Shown here one piece after another: positions 13,659 through 22,845 of a stretch of 36,044 nucleotides of DNA. Location of the stretch: positions 1-36,044 of IMG/VR virus record IMGVR_UViG_3300031227_000189; one strand, 5' to 3'. The number at the start of each line of letters is the position of its first letter. Within the stretch, counting starts at the first letter, position 1. Made by a program: the position numbers and the translations under genes. A model generated the notes under the pieces. It searched no databases, had not been told where the DNA came from, and saw nothing but the letters and a program-made list of their open reading frames with translations. The DNA comes from a virus.

Positions 13659-15784
13659 TATTCAATCCCTCTTTTGTGAATGATTTTTGTTATTTTATCA
13701 CCAATAGCAAAATTAACTACACAATATTTAGATGTTGTATAAGTAGTATCAGTTGCTGGGTTTGCACCAGTTCCAGCTGGAATTAAAACCCAATCATTAC
13801 CGTGTTGAGCACCTCTAACATAAGTATTCCATACTCCTGCATATGTTCTAGTAACTTTTAAATCATACCAAGTGTCAATTAAAACATAATTAATAGCACT
13901 TGAAAATAAAGAAGCTGAACCATCTCTTAATACATCTATAGCTTCAGAAGTTCTAAAATTCAACCAATAAGAACCTGCATTGGAAGTTGTACTATTGCTT
14001 ATGAATCTCACAAACAATTCTACTGCTGTTGACAATTTATTATAACTCATATACCAAGTTCCGTAAGCTTTATCGCTAGGTAATATTACAGTTCCTGCGC
14101 TTGTGCATTCTAAGTATTTTGTTCCGTTAGGATTAAGGAAAACTTCTTCTATTGATATGTTATCTATTGAGAATGCACCACTTCGAGCATAAAGTCTCAA
14201 TATAGCACTTGCACCAACAGTAGTAATATATTCCACATGATGACCATTTGAATAAGCAGTATAAGTTGTTAAAAGATTTATGTCTCCATCAGCAATTATC
14301 AGTTGGCCGCCTCCACTCTGATTAGATATATCAAATGTTACTTTATAATTTTTATTATTAGCGAAACCTACACTTTGTTCTAATTTCTTAGCATTTAACA
14401 CAGCATCATAATGGGCTTTACCACCACTTATTGTCCAATTAGCATCATAAGTCCAATCAGTATCTGTATCAAAATCTCCATTGGTAACTATATCACTTGT
14501 GTCTTGTCCACTAATCTCTTCAACTTTGAAACTTCCTGTTCCTGGAATCCAATCAATCGGGTTTTTTACTTGACCGTCAGCAGGGTTTCCTTCGAAAGTT
14601 TCATTAATAAAAACTAAACTATTAAACTCATTAGTTTTTTTAGTTATCCAAGAACTATCCTTTTCATCACTATAAAATTTAATAAAACCTAATTCTAAAT
14701 CACCATAAATAGCATTATTAAGAGCCAGAGTAACTGCACTCATATCAACATCTGTAGAACTGGTAATAATAATATCATTCCAAACTCCTGCTGTTAAAGT
14801 ATTTGTATCTACTCCATCAATATAAGCATTATCAAACTCAGTGTAAGTAAGTGTTCCTGCATTAGCTAAAATAAGTTTATCATTAGCAGCCCCTTCAAGA
14901 ATAACTTCTGTAGTGCTTCCTAATTTTAATCTCATGTGAATAGTCTTTGTATTACCTATATTTCCAGCTGCAGCTTTCTCACTATTAGCTTGTATAAATT
15001 TTATTCCCTCGTTATTTAATTGAGGAACTCCTGTAATTGTAAGATTGTTTATTCCTTTTACGTCTTGAGTAAGGTTAGCGTTTATCCCTCCGAATTGGTA
15101 ACCAGCAATAAGTCCTGTTTCGTCACCATCAACTTCTAAACTCATGTCTCTAAAATTTCTTTTAGGAGGAAAAATTAAAGTTCTTTGTTCGAACTCTTGA
15201 AATTTATCAGCAACTTGTATTGTTGTGAAACTGTTATCGTGAACTTCCCAGTTAAGAATATCTCCTGTGAATTTGTGAACTAATGATTCTCTAGTTCCAA
15301 TATAAAGATTACTATTACTAAGTAAATTAGCACCTCCTGAAAGATGATAAGTTGTTTTCATATCACCATTAAGCCAAACATCATAAGTAGAACCATTCCA
15401 TATTAATTGTATTTGATTATAACCAGCAGGGATATTATCTTTAATATAAGTAGCTACAGCACTGGTTCCAAATAAAGTAAATGTTTCATCATCGAAAATC
15501 CCAGAGGTCGTGCCTAATGAAACTAAACCTAAAGAAGAATGAAAACTACCTAACATATTCTGTGTCGAAGCAGATGTTACTTCATCAGCTAACCAAAACT
15601 CCATAATGATTGTTTTGAAATCTCCAGCTACTGTTCCTGAATAAACATAATTTGAATTAAGACATTCTAAAGAATGACCTTTTCCTAAGTTATGCATAGC
15701 GTTAGTTCCTACTTTAGTAATAGTGCTTCCTTGAGTATCCAAAAATGTGCCCTTATAGAAGGGGATTGAAAATAAAAGTGACAT
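13658..15784 (-). CDS. Large LamG/ConA-like adhesin (receptor-binding candidate)
   Basis: 708 aa, almost entirely beta. At least three sandwich modules can be traced: an N-terminal LamG-like domain (about 30-190, with TIIMEFWLADE, YNQIQLIWNGSTYDVWLNG and LYIGTRE), a second (about 225-400), and C-terminal carbohydrate-binding-like modules (about 430-560 and 560-700, with FDTDTDWTYDANWTISGGKA and YMSYNKLSTAVELFVRF). LamG/ConA folds bind glycans or surface proteins, so this is the best candidate for host recognition. It is separated from a second LamG gene by an HNH nuclease gene. Confidence 0.75.
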   Translation of the reverse strand: MSLLFSIPFYKGTFLDTQGSTITKVGTNAMHNLGKGHSLECLNSNYVYSGTVAGDFKTIIMEFWLADEVTSASTQNMLGSFHSSLGLVSLGTTSGIFDDETFTLFGTSAVATYIKDNIPAGYNQIQLIWNGSTYDVWLNGDMKTTYHLSGGANLLSNSNLYIGTRESLVHKFTGDILNWEVHDNSFTTIQVADKFQEFEQRTLIFPPKRNFRDMSLEVDGDETGLIAGYQFGGINANLTQDVKGINNLTITGVPQLNNEGIKFIQANSEKAAAGNIGNTKTIHMRLKLGSTTEVILEGAANDKLILANAGTLTYTEFDNAYIDGVDTNTLTAGVWNDIIITSSTDVDMSAVTLALNNAIYGDLELGFIKFYSDEKDSSWITKKTNEFNSLVFINETFEGNPADGQVKNPIDWIPGTGSFKVEEISGQDTSDIVTNGDFDTDTDWTYDANWTISGGKAHYDAVLNAKKLEQSVGFANNKNYKVTFDISNQSGGGQLIIADGDINLLTTYTAYSNGHHVEYITTVGASAILRLYARSGAFSIDNISIEEVFLNPNGTKYLECTSAGTVILPSDKAYGTWYMSYNKLSTAVELFVRFISNSTTSNAGSYWLNFRTSEAIDVLRDGSASLFSSAINYVLIDTWYDLKVTRTYAGVWNTYVRGAQHGNDWVLIPAGTGANPATDTTYTTSKYCVVNFAIGDKITKIIHKRGIE

Positions 15785-16566
15785 TATAATTTACCTCGTT
15801 TATGTGTTATGTTGTGACAGTCTTTACATAAAACTTGCCCATTATCTTCATCCCATAATTCTATACAATTAATAGCTTTATCTAATGAATCAATATTGTT
15901 TTCTTGTAAAATTAAACTTAAAAGTTTTATATGATGAACTTCTAAATATCCACCTCTAGTGTTACATAGTTCGCAAGTATAATCTTCTCGTTCAAAACAA
16001 AATTTTCTCCAAACTCTATACTCTCTTAGTGTTCTTACTGCTTGATATATTTTTGTGATTCCTCCTTTCCAAGAACCACATTTATCTCCTCTAATATTTT
16101 CGCTACGCCAATTACCTTCACATTCTTTTGAACAAAAATGATGTTTACCTTCAGGATTATAATTTGAACTTACTTGAAAACATTCTTCTTCACAATAATC
16201 ACAATTAAAAGATGTTCCTCCACCTTTCCAATTATGGTGACGTTCTCCTAAATACATACAATTTTTACAATAGGTTCCTCTTCCTCTAGATAATTCTTTT
16301 CCACAATCTTCGCAGTAACTTGGTTCTATACGCCAACCATTATCTGCACAAAGTCTACAACAATATTTAGAGTTTTCAGCTATACTTTTTTGTTTAAGAT
16401 ATTCTTCTCCACAAGAATGACAAATTAATGCAACAGTATTAAATTTAGTTTTTCCTTGACTAGCACATTCTCTACAACAATAATGTTTTTTAAAATAACT
16501 AACTTGAGATTTAGTACGTTCAAACTCTTTTCCGCAATTATCACATTGTAAAAATAATTTAGTCAT
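15784..16566 (-). CDS. HNH homing endonuclease with zinc-finger array
   Basis: 260 aa. Residues 1-165 hold repeated cysteine pairs (CDNCGKEF, CCRECA, CHSCGEEY, CCRLCA, CEDCGKEL, CKNC, CDYCEEEC, FCSKEC), probably a DNA-recognition zinc array. The C-terminal HNH domain has CELCNTRGGYLEVHHI and GQVLCKDCHNITH. It is free-standing, between two adhesin genes, with 4-base overlap at its start and TAATG at its end. Such genes spread by cutting genomes lacking them. Confidence 0.85.
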   Translation of the reverse strand: MTKLFLQCDNCGKEFERTKSQVSYFKKHYCCRECASQGKTKFNTVALICHSCGEEYLKQKSIAENSKYCCRLCADNGWRIEPSYCEDCGKELSRGRGTYCKNCMYLGERHHNWKGGGTSFNCDYCEEECFQVSSNYNPEGKHHFCSKECEGNWRSENIRGDKCGSWKGGITKIYQAVRTLREYRVWRKFCFEREDYTCELCNTRGGYLEVHHIKLLSLILQENNIDSLDKAINCIELWDEDNGQVLCKDCHNITHKRGKL

Positions 16567-17705
16567 TGGTTGTACCTCTGTTTGCTACTATTAAAATCTC
16601 TTGCTACTTCTTCAGCACTCCAAGCTCTATTGTTAATATTTACATTTCCTAAAAGTCCTAAATAATCAGAAGTATCATTAGCTCTTACACCAATAGTTAG
16701 ATTTACAGTGTCGTTATCAATAACTCCTCCGTTACCAGAACCACCTGTACTAGGCTCTAACTTACCATCTACATATACTAATAAATCAGTACCATTATTT
16801 ATACCAATAATTCTATGCCACCGATTATCATTGAAAGTAGTAGCAGTTGTATGTGCTTGTTTGGCAGCACCAGAAATAAAAATTAACATATAAATACTTC
16901 CGTTTGAAGTATATAAACCATAATTTCTATTTGTATTATCATCTTTAGCTATTATAAATTGTGTTCCAGAACCATTAAATTTAACCCAAGCAGATAATGT
17001 TATGCTTCCTGTAATTTGTAAAGAAGTGGGATTTCCACAATCTAATTTACTCGTGCCCCCATCGAAACTCATAACTTTTTGTGCGTCTTGAACAACAGTA
17101 ACTCCAGTATTTACAATTGCATTTCCTTGTTCATCAACGATTACTCCTCGGTTAGCATTAACATTAATGACTTCACCTTCTTTACTTGGTTCAGTATATA
17201 AAATGTTTTCGTGCATTACTTTAACTTCTGCTGCAGATAAAGTTCCTTCATAAATCTCTAATAACTCAAAAGAACCAGTAGTACTATTAGAACCAGTATT
17301 CTTCTCAAACACGTGCATTTGACCTAAAGAAGTAGTCACTCCAGAAATAATAATTTCAACCCATTGGTCATAAGCAGGTAACTTAGTAGCTACCTGACCA
17401 TCAATATAAATAGTTCCAGTGGATACATTTATTGCTGTAGTATTTATTATGCAATAAGCTCCATCTGTTAATGGTCTGAAATCATAAAAAAATGTAACTG
17501 CATCACATTTGATTCTTGCTCTGAAACTATAAGTGCTTGTAGGAGTGTTTTCTAGCTCGAAACTTCCACCACCAACACCAGTAAAAATGCCATCAGCTAC
17601 TGTATAAGATGTAAATCCTGCTGGTAGTAATTTATTAACATCAGCGTAGCTATTGAATGTTTCTCTGAAATATGCGTTTGGATTGTTAGTGCTTTCCTTA
17701 GTCAT
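16563..17705 (-). CDS. LamG-domain adhesin / tail fibre protein
   Basis: 380 aa. The N-terminal half is a jelly-roll-like domain (TYSFRARIKCDAVTFFYDF, TGTIYIDGQVAT). Residues 205-375 form a clear LamG/ConA-like domain (SFDGGTSKLDCG, ITLSAWVKFNG, RWHRIIGINNGTDLLVYVDGK, YLGLLGNVNINNRAWSAEEV). These are extracellular carbohydrate or protein binding folds, fitting a virion adhesin. The stop forms an ATGA overlap with the HNH gene. Confidence 0.75.
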   Translation of the reverse strand: MTKESTNNPNAYFRETFNSYADVNKLLPAGFTSYTVADGIFTGVGGGSFELENTPTSTYSFRARIKCDAVTFFYDFRPLTDGAYCIINTTAINVSTGTIYIDGQVATKLPAYDQWVEIIISGVTTSLGQMHVFEKNTGSNSTTGSFELLEIYEGTLSAAEVKVMHENILYTEPSKEGEVINVNANRGVIVDEQGNAIVNTGVTVVQDAQKVMSFDGGTSKLDCGNPTSLQITGSITLSAWVKFNGSGTQFIIAKDDNTNRNYGLYTSNGSIYMLIFISGAAKQAHTTATTFNDNRWHRIIGINNGTDLLVYVDGKLEPSTGGSGNGGVIDNDTVNLTIGVRANDTSDYLGLLGNVNINNRAWSAEEVARDFNSSKQRYNQ

Positions 17706-17707
17706 CT

Positions 17708-18151
17708 TTATTCTTCTTTAAAACAATCTTTGAATGCAGTCCATGTTAATTTACTATCTTCGGTGTGCCATGCTCTCACATCAGCAACTAAGGTTTCCAC
17801 TTTCAATAAATCGCTTTTCAGACTTTCCTTCAAAGCAACTTCTGTAGATAATTTATAATAAGTAGGAGATACATAAGGTTTAGTTTCAACTTGATTTCCT
17901 TCTTCGTCAACTTCGTACTCTGCTAGAACTCTAGGAGTAATAACGAATGTTCCATTCATCTTACTAAGGATTTCAGATTCTAATCTTTTTATCTCACTAG
18001 TAACAGTTCCACTATCTTCGAAACTAATCCCTTCTTTGAATAATTGATTTTCATTCTTACCAGCTTTCAAAGCTTCGTAAATCTTTTGAGCCTGTTCAGC
18101 AGATAATTCGCTAACTTCAACTTCTTCTTTTTTATTAATAAATAATGTCAT
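17708..18151 (-). CDS. Hypothetical structural-module protein, 147 aa
   Basis: Start after GAGGTATAAAAA. A helix (QAQKIYEALKAGKNENQLF), a helical middle and an acidic C-terminus with conserved-looking WHTEDSKLTWTAFKDCF. It lies between a capsid-region gene and the first adhesin. It may be a fibre-assembly protein or fibre chaperone. No family is recognised. Confidence 0.55.
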   Translation of the reverse strand: MTLFINKKEEVEVSELSAEQAQKIYEALKAGKNENQLFKEGISFEDSGTVTSEIKRLESEILSKMNGTFVITPRVLAEYEVDEEGNQVETKPYVSPTYYKLSTEVALKESLKSDLLKVETLVADVRAWHTEDSKLTWTAFKDCFKEE

Positions 18152-18162
18152 TTTTTATACCT

Positions 18163-18243
18163 CTAAATTTCTGGATAGTTATGATAATAAACTTTAATAT
18201 CAGCACTTGGCACTGAAGGATATTGTTTTATTAGCTGTCCCAT
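18163..18243 (-). CDS. Possible 26-aa peptide
   Basis: A short frame from ATG 18243 to TAG 18163 fills the 97-base gap between two genes on the same strand. Spacing fits a packed operon, but only a distant GGTG is seen upstream of the start. The GAGGT of the next gene lies right after its stop. It may be an unassigned tiny protein or chance. Confidence 0.35.
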   Translation of the reverse strand: MGQLIKQYPSVPSADIKVYYHNYPEI

Positions 18244-18248
18244 TTTAT

Positions 18249-19277
18249 TTATCTTGGCACCTTAGTTATGAACGGAGTCCATACACTGTCTGTACCTGTA
18301 TCTGCAACTTTTGCTAGGTCAAATCTCATAAAGTTAGCTCCATTAGTTGGAATCACTATGCATTCTACTAATGCTGCTTTATCTCTTTCATAAACATGTG
18401 GACTAATAACAGATACACCAGTTGTTGTGTCTGTAGTTGTAGTTTGATAATCAACAGCTCCTGCTGCACTTGTTAAAGTAACAACTTTCAAATAAGAATT
18501 ATCTGCATCACTTGCTGTTTTAGAATAATGAAATAAGATATCACTATAAGCTCTTGTATCAATTACTGCTCCTTCAACATAAGCAACAGTTGTTGCTGTT
18601 AATACTGTATAAGCTTGTGGGCTTGTTGCTAATTTCGGTGCGTTAGCTTGAGGGAAGTTTTTGTCTCCGCCTAAAGTATCATCGTAAGCAGCTCCTTTAA
18701 GATTACCTTTAATGTTACTTTGTAAATTAGTAGAATTACCGTCACCGACTTCTACTTGATTTTGATTGTACACAGCTCCTGCTAAAATATTATTGCTAGG
18801 TGCAGCGCTACCGTGAGTACCAACAGTATCAGCTAAAGATTCTACTGCAGTTTCTGATTCTGCTCTAGGAACATTAGTATAAATTACGAAACTATCGGAA
18901 GCTACGAATGCAGCGCCGACAACAGTAAGAACATTAGCTGCTAAAGTAAATGCTGCGTCGTTTCTAGTATAAGTTTTAGTTACTGATCCGTCAGTCGCTA
19001 TTTGAACAACGCTCACTATATCGTCTGCTGTGAATGCAGCAACGCTCGTAGGGAAACCACTAAGAGTGATTGTTATTGCCGAAGCATAAGCTGTTGTGAA
19101 GTCAGCGTTTGTTCCACTGTCTTTACCTAAATAACCGCTTGTATCGACATTGTTATTGGTAACGTCTAAGTTATCGAAAGAAGCACCTACTAATTTGGTA
19201 CGAACAACTGGACGTCCATCAGAAGCCACATCGAATTTATCATATTCTTTTCTACTGTAATCATCGTTTAATCCCAT
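18249..19277 (-). CDS. Head/virion structural protein, 342 aa
   Basis: Beta-rich, Ala/Thr/Ser/Asp-rich with few lysines, like virion surface proteins. After an N-terminal arm, a domain of strands (about 40-150, YASAITITLSGF, DSFVIYTNVPR) is followed by a helical linker and a C-terminal beta domain (about 210-340, AYSDILFHYSKT, MRFDLAKVADTG). It follows the capsid genes. It could be a head fibre or a neck/whisker protein. The start ATG overlaps the previous TAA. Confidence 0.6.
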   Translation of the reverse strand: MGLNDDYSRKEYDKFDVASDGRPVVRTKLVGASFDNLDVTNNNVDTSGYLGKDSGTNADFTTAYASAITITLSGFPTSVAAFTADDIVSVVQIATDGSVTKTYTRNDAAFTLAANVLTVVGAAFVASDSFVIYTNVPRAESETAVESLADTVGTHGSAAPSNNILAGAVYNQNQVEVGDGNSTNLQSNIKGNLKGAAYDDTLGGDKNFPQANAPKLATSPQAYTVLTATTVAYVEGAVIDTRAYSDILFHYSKTASDADNSYLKVVTLTSAAGAVDYQTTTTDTTTGVSVISPHVYERDKAALVECIVIPTNGANFMRFDLAKVADTGTDSVWTPFITKVPR

Positions 19278-19537
19278 TATTCATCACCTTTAGGTTTTTT
19301 CTTAAAAAAAGATCTTCTCTTAGTTTGTTTCTTAGCGCCTTTCTTAGTTGCTTTTTTCTTTGTTTGTGTTTCAACAACGGTTTCTTTTTTAACAGGCATA
19401 ATTATTTCTTCAACATATTTGTTATCAAATAATTGTTTCTCAATACCTTTGATTTGTTCTTCTGTTAATATCTCGTCGTAAGTATGAATGTGACCGTTAA
19501 TAGCTAATCTCTCTATAAGTACTTTGTATTTTTTCAA
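19277..19537 (-). CDS. Small protein with basic tail, 86 aa
   Basis: TTG start at 19537 with AGGTGAT six bases upstream and no nearby ATG. Residues 1-50 look like a compact strand-helix domain (YKVLIERLAI, DEILTEEQIKGIEKQLF). Residues 50-86 are very lysine/arginine-rich (TKKKATKKGAKKQTKRRSFF), suggesting contact with packaged DNA or RNA. A head-internal or joining role is inferred from its place after the capsid gene. Confidence 0.6.
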   Translation of the reverse strand: MKKYKVLIERLAINGHIHTYDEILTEEQIKGIEKQLFDNKYVEEIIMPVKKETVVETQTKKKATKKGAKKQTKRRSFFKKKPKGDE

Positions 19538-19650
19538 ATTGCATCACCTGAAATATATTTAATCTAGCGGTCTTGATCCTTTTTCAGGAGATCACTAGGG
19601 ATTATTTTTAGCCTTACGTTACAAATTATTCATAATGCAAGGGAGTTAAT

Positions 19651-19676
19651 TAAATAAAAAAAATAAAAAAAAAGTT
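19651..19676 (-). terminator. T-rich terminator after major capsid gene
   Basis: About ten bases after the capsid stop the minus strand has runs of 9 T and 8 T. This is the strongest T-run of the window and fits archaeal termination. The remaining 110 bases to the next gene hold an AAATATATTT TATA-like stretch near 19556 that could restart transcription. Confidence 0.65.
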
Positions 19677-19688
19677 AAAGATTCAATC

Positions 19689-20591
19689 TTAGCTATCAAG
19701 ACCAGTTATCTTTCCAATACTTGTAGGGAAAATAACTTCTACAGGACCACCACGAGCATTAGCGACACCTTTGATGGTTTCGTAAGCTGTATTAGTCTGC
19801 ATGGTCGTATTAGGAGATTTCGCAATTGGAACTCTCACTAAGCCTTTATCTTTAGGAATAAACATAGCCACACCGTTAGCAACTGTACCACCTGCACTTA
19901 AAACTGTACCTGCGGTAAATGTAGTTTCTGAAACGATTTCTATAAGATTAGGTATTGCATCCAAGATTTGGTTGATAATACTCTTATCATTATAGGTGTT
20001 TCCGAACTTAGTTAACTTAACATATTCCTTATCAGCCATAACTAAACTGTATGGTTTCTTTCGGAAAACAGCAGGTAAACTATTGAAGTAAGCAACAAAG
20101 TTACTCGCAACTGTAGTCATACCGTCAATGTCAGTTCCAGTAATTGCTGTTACACCTGTAGCTTCTAAGATTCCTGTAACTCCAAACTCTGCGTCACCTT
20201 TATATGCAACGTCGTTAAGTTTTTGATTAACAGCTTGTGTAGCTCGTTCAATAACTTCAGTATCTAAAGGCTTTCCCCAAGTTCTGGAATTAGCGATGTC
20301 ACTAAATTTAAGTTCCCAACTAACTCCTTCTAGGAAGAGGTTGTAAGCAACTCTTTGTTTAGTAACCATTAGACCAGGTGCTTCACTTAAATTACGTAGT
20401 AATTTAGCTGATCCTTCGTCTGTGTCCGCAACGTCATAACTATCTGTTTCAGCGTTAGGATTTGCTATTGTTCTAAATTCAAATACACGGAAAGCTGTTA
20501 AGTCTGAATCTGGGATTCGGTAAGTAACTTCTTCGATGTTTTTTACTTCTTCTTCTGAAAGAAACGTCTGTACTGTATCATTGTTCATCAT
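19689..20591 (-). CDS. Major capsid protein (HK97 fold)
   Basis: 300 aa. An N-terminal region (1-90) with a TYRIPDSD/RVFEF pattern is followed by a helix and the motif NDVAYKGDAEFGVTGILEATG (about 128-148), characteristic of the DUF2184/encapsulin-like branch of HK97-fold proteins. The C-terminal half has YSLVMADKEYVKLTK and strand-rich A-domain segments. It builds the shell. The gene lies after protease/scaffold and decoration genes, is preceded by GAGGT, and is followed by a T-rich terminator consistent with high output. Confidence 0.85.
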   Translation of the reverse strand: MMNNDTVQTFLSEEEVKNIEEVTYRIPDSDLTAFRVFEFRTIANPNAETDSYDVADTDEGSAKLLRNLSEAPGLMVTKQRVAYNLFLEGVSWELKFSDIANSRTWGKPLDTEVIERATQAVNQKLNDVAYKGDAEFGVTGILEATGVTAITGTDIDGMTTVASNFVAYFNSLPAVFRKKPYSLVMADKEYVKLTKFGNTYNDKSIINQILDAIPNLIEIVSETTFTAGTVLSAGGTVANGVAMFIPKDKGLVRVPIAKSPNTTMQTNTAYETIKGVANARGGPVEVIFPTSIGKITGLDS

Positions 20592-20603
20592 TTTTGCATA
20601 CCT

Positions 20604-21005
20604 CTATAGTGGAAGAATTGTAATCTCCGCATCTGTACCTGCAGCAGTCAATGCAATACCAATGGTATTCAGTGTTTTTGTTCCTGCAGTTGATTCTACT
20701 GCGATTTGTCCGCTAGTAGCCATGATTACAAAATTACCGATTGCGATTACGCTTGAAGCGACACCACGGATTGGTTGAGATCGTAATTTAACTGGTACGT
20801 TTGCAGCAGCAATGTAATTGTCTGTTCCGTTTGCAGCGAAATACTGTTCTTCTCGAAGAACGATTCCGATGTATTCGTCGTCAACAGCTCCACCTGCAGC
20901 AATACCGCTAGATGAAACAGTTACTAGATCTCCTGGAGTAACTGCACTTGCAGCTTTGAAATTCATTCGATCTGTTGGTTGTGGTAAGGGTCTTTTAACT
21001 GCCAT
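20604..21005 (-). CDS. Capsid decoration/cement protein (DUF2190-like)
   Basis: 133 aa, small and beta-rich, with the alternating Gly/Ala/Val pattern GDLVTVSSSGIAAGGA, YIGIVLREEQ and IAIGNFVIMATSGQIAV. This is the look of phage cement proteins (DUF2190-like) that sit on the capsid surface or its vertices. It is located between scaffold and capsid genes, as usual. The ATG is separated by a single base from the end of the scaffold gene. Confidence 0.75.
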   Translation of the reverse strand: MAVKRPLPQPTDRMNFKAASAVTPGDLVTVSSSGIAAGGAVDDEYIGIVLREEQYFAANGTDNYIAAANVPVKLRSQPIRGVASSVIAIGNFVIMATSGQIAVESTAGTKTLNTIGIALTAAGTDAEITILPL

Positions 21006-22078
21006 TATTTTTCAGCCTCTTCTGTTTTTTTTAATTTATTAACCCAGTTTGTAGTAGGGTCTTTAGTTACAGCATCATTTTTCTTAGCAGCAGGAGTTCC
21101 TGCCATGTCTGCTGAGATATGCTTTGCATCTTTCTTGCCGTTCTTTTCAATAAGTTTAGCATGGTAACTCTTGATTAGATCGTCTGAAGCTTCATTTAGT
21201 AAATCTTTGAAATCAGGATTTGCTTTCACAAGTTCATCTTTCATAGTATCTAAAGCTACTTTTTCTGCATCTTTGAATTGTTTTAACTCATCTTCAGAAA
21301 CTTTGAATTTCGCATCTAATTCAGCTTTCGCTGTGGTTAGACTTGCATTTTCAGCTTTTAAAGAATCCATTTGTTCAACAACGTCGTCAGATTTAGCTTT
21401 TACTAATTCAGATTTTAAACTATCTCTTTCCGAGGTTAAACTTTTTACTTGCTCGATAAGAGCATCATTTGTTTTTTCTACCATAGATTGTTCACCTATT
21501 TTTTTGTTAATAGAGTCTGCGCCTATTCCTCCCACTGGGGCAGGCATTCGGCCAGTTCCAATATTACCGTGAGCATCCATTAATATACTGTTGTGATCCA
21601 GTACAATGTTTGTTTGGACGTAATCGTATTTTACACCATCGTGCATTCCTTCTGCTTTTACTTGATCGTAATTGAAACCAATACTTGTATCGATTATGAT
21701 TCCGTCTTTGTAATCATCAATTACTTTTTGAGTTAGATCTGTTTTGTAAAGAATGTAATCAGCATAACGTTTTCTACCATCTAATGTTTTCTTTCTAGAT
21801 GGTTCGCTCAAGAAACCAACTGTATTAAGAGCTTTGAAATCAGAACTTTGTCCAGCCAGATGAGTATCTGGATGTCCAGGGAAATCACTACGCATAGTGA
21901 TAGGAACATTATCGACTCGTACTTTCTGGATTTCTTCTTGAGGTTTGAAAGCAAAACCGTCGCTGTATGGCTGGACTAGCTCCGCCATTATAGGGACATC
22001 GTATATAACAATTTTATCCTCTGTTTCCTTAAAATGGAGACCTTCTATTTTTACATTATCGTTAGCTTGATTTACCAT
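21005..22078 (-). CDS. Prohead protease fused to scaffold (DUF2213-like)
   Basis: 357 aa. Start chosen at ATG 22078; the frame continues upstream but crosses the promoter. Residues 1-185 match the DUF2213-type protease layout (PGHPDTHLAGQS, GRKRYADYILYKTD, IIDTSIGFNYD, VLDHNSILMDAHGN). Residues 195-300 are a coiled coil typical of scaffolds, then a basic tail. The protease trims scaffold and capsid during head maturation. The TATA box at 22104 puts the transcript start within a few bases of the ATG, so the message is nearly leaderless. Confidence 0.8.
   Translation of the reverse strand: MVNQANDNVKIEGLHFKETEDKIVIYDVPIMAELVQPYSDGFAFKPQEEIQKVRVDNVPITMRSDFPGHPDTHLAGQSSDFKALNTVGFLSEPSRKKTLDGRKRYADYILYKTDLTQKVIDDYKDGIIIDTSIGFNYDQVKAEGMHDGVKYDYVQTNIVLDHNSILMDAHGNIGTGRMPAPVGGIGADSINKKIGEQSMVEKTNDALIEQVKSLTSERDSLKSELVKAKSDDVVEQMDSLKAENASLTTAKAELDAKFKVSEDELKQFKDAEKVALDTMKDELVKANPDFKDLLNEASDDLIKSYHAKLIEKNGKKDAKHISADMAGTPAAKKNDAVTKDPTTNWVNKLKKTEEAEK
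21484..21497 (-). promoter_or_regulatory. Internal ribosome site for a scaffold-only product
   Basis: Within the protease-scaffold gene AGGTGA (21492-21497) lies seven bases before an in-frame ATG at 21484 (MVEKTNDALIEQ). The resulting 159-aa product would be exactly the coiled-coil scaffold without the protease, as lambda Nu3 is within gene C. Confidence 0.55.
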
Positions 22079-22103
22079 AGTAATAATTCTATAGGTAAAC
22101 TTC

Positions 22104-22123
22104 TTTATATAGTATTGACTCAA
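22104..22123 (-). promoter_or_regulatory. Class B late promoter, protease/capsid genes
   Basis: Minus strand TTGAGTCAATACTATATAAA, identical to the copies at 12295 and 24297. TATA is at 22104-22111 and the palindrome TTGAGTCAA at 22115-22123. It is 26 bases upstream of ATG 22078, the distance of TATA to transcript start in archaea. Confidence 0.8.
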
Positions 22124-22161
22124 TATTAAGAAATAGATATGTAATAAGATATAATTATGTC

Positions 22162-22845
22162 TTAAGATATAACTATATCTAAGTCGCCATCTAAGAAATA
22201 TTTAGACTCTCCTTTAGAAAGACTATCTATTTGAGAAACAGTCAAGCCAACGATCCGGCTTCTGCAATTAATGTGAAATGGTGCTTGGTAATCTCCTGTA
22301 CTAAACGGTTCTCCGATCTCTCTGATTTCTCCGTTACCTTGCAAACAAATGTTGGTTGTTTTTCCGTCTATGACTGCGACCCATTGTTTGTGAGTAATTA
22401 CTCCGCTTTCTTTATATCCGAAACTGAAACTTTGGTTTGCTGTACGGTCCGTCTCGGTGATCACTTGGCTTACTAGACGGCTTTGTTTACTTTCGAAAAT
22501 ACTCTTAACTTCTTTTTTTAATTCTGCATTAGTAAAACTCACACCGTTAAGATCAGCATTTGTAAGAAATAAACTTATCTCTTTTCCAATAGTATCCATG
22601 AGATCGAAAGTAATTATTCTAGCGTTATTTTTCAGAACTAATTTAACGCCATTAGCTTTGTTCAAATCAGTAAGGCTGTTTGCTTGAAGGCTTAATTCTT
22701 TTTCTACACTTCTGAGTCCTTGGTCGAATACTTCATCTAAGTATTTATCAATGACTAGGCCGAAGTTTTCTTTTTGAGAAGTAAGTACTTGGTCTACTTG
22801 GCGAATAATTTGGTTGTAATTGCCTTCGACAGCGTCTTTAGACAT
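22162..22845 (-). CDS. Head morphogenesis protein (SPP1 gp7 / Mu F-like)
   Basis: 227 aa. The helical N-terminal half (1-125) is followed by the family signature: ITETDRTANQSFSFGYKESG, QWVAVIDGKTTNICLQGNGE and the closing PFHINCRSRIVGL. In SPP1 and Mu relatives this minor head protein binds the portal and affects DNA ejection. It directly follows the portal gene, the standard order. Confidence 0.85.
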   Translation of the reverse strand: MSKDAVEGNYNQIIRQVDQVLTSQKENFGLVIDKYLDEVFDQGLRSVEKELSLQANSLTDLNKANGVKLVLKNNARIITFDLMDTIGKEISLFLTNADLNGVSFTNAELKKEVKSIFESKQSRLVSQVITETDRTANQSFSFGYKESGVITHKQWVAVIDGKTTNICLQGNGEIREIGEPFSTGDYQAPFHINCRSRIVGLTVSQIDSLSKGESKYFLDGDLDIVIS

